Assembly (NCBI RefSeq): GCF_002005425.1
Contig: NZ_CP019704.1
Location: forward strand, 1,168,501-1,232,500
Source of the DNA: Polaribacter sp. BM10
Lineage (GTDB): Bacteria > Bacteroidota > Bacteroidia > Flavobacteriales > Flavobacteriaceae
Reading direction: 5' to 3'
DNA: 64,000 bases
The notes under the pieces were generated by a model. That model had not been told where the DNA came from, ran no database searches, and was given only the letters and a program-made list of their open reading frames with translations. A program made the translations under genes and the position numbers. Numbering within the stretch: the stretch's first letter is position 1; every line of letters begins with the position of its first letter. Shown here in pieces: positions 62,421 to 64,000 of this stretch.

Positions 62421-62505
62421 GAAGCTATTTCCTGCTTTCCGCACTCGCTTTTTTATCGTTCCTCTAAAAAGAGCTCAAACAAATGCTTCAATCAGGGCTA
62501 AACTT
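62421..62505 (-). ncRNA. Structured intergenic repeat element, copy 2
   Basis: Minus-strand copy of the element downstream of rpsA: the same 20-nt block (62467-62486), 13 variable nt, then the same 14-nt block (62440-62453). In this copy a local CTCT/AGAG pair spans a short T loop in the variable part. Potential outer pairing CCTG/CAGG replaces the GCGTTA/TAACGC of copy 1. It fills the gap between queE and cmk. Confidence 0.6.
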
Positions 62506-62524
62506 ATCAAATAAACAGATTACT

Positions 62525-63214
62525 TTAAGATAGTTTACCGTCTATCAATGTACATATTCTATCAAATTGTTCATTTATTCCCATATCAGAATTATCAAAT
62601 TCTATCGCATCATCAGCTTTTAATAAAGGAGAATCTTCTCTAGTAGAATCTATTCTATCTCGTTCTTGAACATTAAATAGAATTTCATCATAATTTACTT
62701 TATCTCCTCTATCAATTAATTCTTTATATCTTCTAGTTGCTCTTTTATCCGCAGAAGCAGTCATAAATAACTTTAAATCTGCTTCTGGAAAAACTACAGT
62801 ACCAATATCTCTACCATCCATAACAATTCCTCCATCTTTTCCCATTTGTTGCTGTTCTGCTACTAATTTTTTTCTTACTTCAGAAATTTCAGCTACTTTA
62901 CTAACAAATTTAGAAACAGATAATGTTCTTATCTCTTTTTCTACATTTATGTTGTTCAAATACATTTCTGCAAAACCCAAATCTTTATTAAATTTAAATA
63001 ATAAAGATATTTTAGATAATGATTTTATTAATTCTTCTACATTAAAAAAATCACTTGTAACTAATTTGTTATCTATTGCATACAAAGTAACTGCTCTATA
63101 CATAGCACCTGTGTCTACATAAATGTAATTATATTTATTAGCTATTAATTTAGCTATTGTACTTTTACCTGTTGATGAAAATCCATCAATTGCAATTGTA
63201 ATTTTATTTACCAT
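62525..63214 (-). CDS. cmk: (d)CMP kinase
   Basis: Phosphorylates CMP and dCMP for nucleotide pools. The P-loop is ITIAIDGFSSTGKSTIAKLI (about 5-24), then YVDTGAMYRAVTLYA (about 32-46), the substrate-binding GGIVMDGRDIGTVVFPEADL (about 129-148) and the lid with FNVQERDRIDSTREDSPL. 229 residues is standard. It begins directly after the stop of porQ, with no gap, so both are co-transcribed. The porQ-cmk pairing is one I recall as common in Bacteroidetes with T9SS, although the functions are unrelated. Confidence 0.96.
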   Translation of the reverse strand: MVNKITIAIDGFSSTGKSTIAKLIANKYNYIYVDTGAMYRAVTLYAIDNKLVTSDFFNVEELIKSLSKISLLFKFNKDLGFAEMYLNNINVEKEIRTLSVSKFVSKVAEISEVRKKLVAEQQQMGKDGGIVMDGRDIGTVVFPEADLKLFMTASADKRATRRYKELIDRGDKVNYDEILFNVQERDRIDSTREDSPLLKADDAIEFDNSDMGINEQFDRICTLIDGKLS

Positions 63215-64000
63215 TTAATATCTATTATTATCTAAATCAATTTCTAAACTAAACGTGCTAATATTTGATGCAGTATGAAACTTAGAATGTGCGTAATTAA
63301 ATTTAAATCTGTTCATCTTCACTCCAAAACCAAAAGATATTCCACTAAAAGTTCTAGCATTTTGTAATTTTAATTCAGCTGCTCTTTTAAAATTATAACC
63401 TAATCTAACATTAATCAAACTTTCAGGAAAAAGTTCAGCACCTATTACAAAATGTCTAAGTGTATTCCCTATAAAACCAGTATTATCTTCAGTTATGTTT
63501 CCTTCTAAATCTGTAGTATTATTTGATGGGTTTGATTCAGAAATATCCCATTTTTGTAAATTATCTATAGTTACATACCATTTTAATGGTACATACTCTA
63601 ATTTGTAACTTGCTCCTAAAGCTACCTTTAATGGTAACTTCTCTCTAGATCCATTAAAAGTACTTAATTGAGTACCTATATTTCTTACAACTAAAGTAAA
63701 AGAATAGGGTTTGTATAAGTTCTTGTATAATAAAGCAAAATCAGCAGCAATACCTGTTGAAGAAAAATTACTAATACTAGAGGATATAAATTTAATATTA
63801 GAACCTAAATAAAAATTAGAATTTGGTAAATTGTAAGAGTAACCCATAGAAACAGCTATGTCTTTTGCGGAAAAACTACCTGTTTCATTTCCATTTTCAT
63901 CTGCACCAATTAAGTTACCATAATCTAGGTATTTTATACTTCCGTGAAGAATACCAAATCTTCTATTTATTTCTCTTGCATATGAAATAGAACCAATATT
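63215..64000 (-). CDS. porQ: Type IX secretion system component PorQ, 3' part
   Basis: The C-terminal 262 residues of an outer-membrane beta-barrel; the frame stays open to the window edge, so the start lies beyond it. GADENGNETGSFSAKDIAVS just beyond the internal Met, FYLGSNIKFISSSISNF, AADFALLYKN and the late FSGISFGFGVKMNRFKFNYA match the PorQ family, related to PorV/FadL-like barrels. An internal Met (63847) is not the start, because conserved sequence continues before it. PorQ helps dispose proteins through the T9SS attachment complex. The large secreted protein near 18-24 kb has the type of C-terminal signal this system recognises. Confidence 0.85.
   Translation of the reverse strand, partial: NIGSISYAREINRRFGILHGSIKYLDYGNLIGADENGNETGSFSAKDIAVSMGYSYNLPNSNFYLGSNIKFISSSISNFSSTGIAADFALLYKNLYKPYSFTLVVRNIGTQLSTFNGSREKLPLKVALGASYKLEYVPLKWYVTIDNLQKWDISESNPSNNTTDLEGNITEDNTGFIGNTLRHFVIGAELFPESLINVRLGYNFKRAAELKLQNARTFSGISFGFGVKMNRFKFNYAHSKFHTASNISTFSLEIDLDNNRY

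Noticed and set aside
1..64000. Prophage, transposon, integrase, toxin-antitoxin or CRISPR-Cas locus
   Set aside because: No integrase, transposase, phage structural or Cas motifs were seen in any frame, and the two tRNA genes show no att-like duplications nearby.

Overview
The window is AT-rich chromosomal DNA of a marine-type flavobacterium (Bacteroidota, Flavobacteriaceae; Polaribacter- or Tenacibaculum-like is an inference from overall protein character). Supporting signs are the Bacteroidetes promoter type (TTTG - 19 bp - TAnnTTTG) in front of rpmH, pyrG, an HU gene and both tRNAs, the absence of Shine-Dalgarno sequences, a type IX secretion (T9SS) component (porQ), a very large secreted protein with a T9SS-type C-terminus, and lineage-typical families (DUF5606, DUF3822, DUF2027-Smr). 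I see no prophage, insertion sequence, integrase or CRISPR array. About 57 protein genes, two tRNAs, and a set of promoters, terminators and repeats can be supported.

Layout. 1-7.1 kb: the end of a phosphohexomutase, an MsbA-like ABC exporter, tRNA CCA-adding enzyme and four glycosyltransferase-type genes including a GT11 fucosyltransferase, pointing to surface glycan synthesis. 7.1-18.4 kb: core genes (dapD, ruvX, def, DUF5606, mazG, a fasciclin lipoprotein, carB without its allosteric domain, rpmH, pyrG, yidC). 18.5-23.8 kb: a 1759-residue modular secreted protein. 23.8-30.3 kb: a cysteine desulfurase, a DUF2027-Smr protein, an arsenate reductase-like phosphatase, two tandem PPK2 polyphosphate kinases, an LpxR-type lipid A deacylase and a RecD-like helicase. 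30.4-43.5 kb: a pilin-like membrane protein, DUF3822 and rsmD; a MoxR ATPase with three periplasmic SurA/PPIase-type proteins; DUF493, an AAA NTPase, recQ, fmt, an HU protein, YqgE, a class IV aminotransferase and a START-like protein.

43.5-54 kb is the most distinctive part: tRNA-Met, two giant paralogous multi-PAS histidine kinases in tandem, a NarL/LuxR response regulator, a stand-alone receiver protein, then a recent tandem duplication of a small secreted protein gene (about 580 bp per unit, including promoter and 3' repeats), and tRNA-Gly. This looks like a local signalling module and is the best candidate for a little-described system. 54-64 kb: a rhomboid protease, an LpxL/HtrB-like acyltransferase, a class V aminotransferase, an outer-membrane-type protein, glmM, rpsA, queE, cmk and porQ (cut by the window end). 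A structured intergenic element occurs twice in inverted orientation, downstream of rpsA and downstream of queE.

Gene packing is tight: three convergent pairs share one TTAA so that each gene's stop codon lies inside the other's, and several co-directional pairs overlap through ATGA. Several genes can be extended upstream to a TTG that is actually part of a promoter box or leader; I chose the internal ATG in those cases. All functional names rest on motif reading and memory of families; no database search was run.
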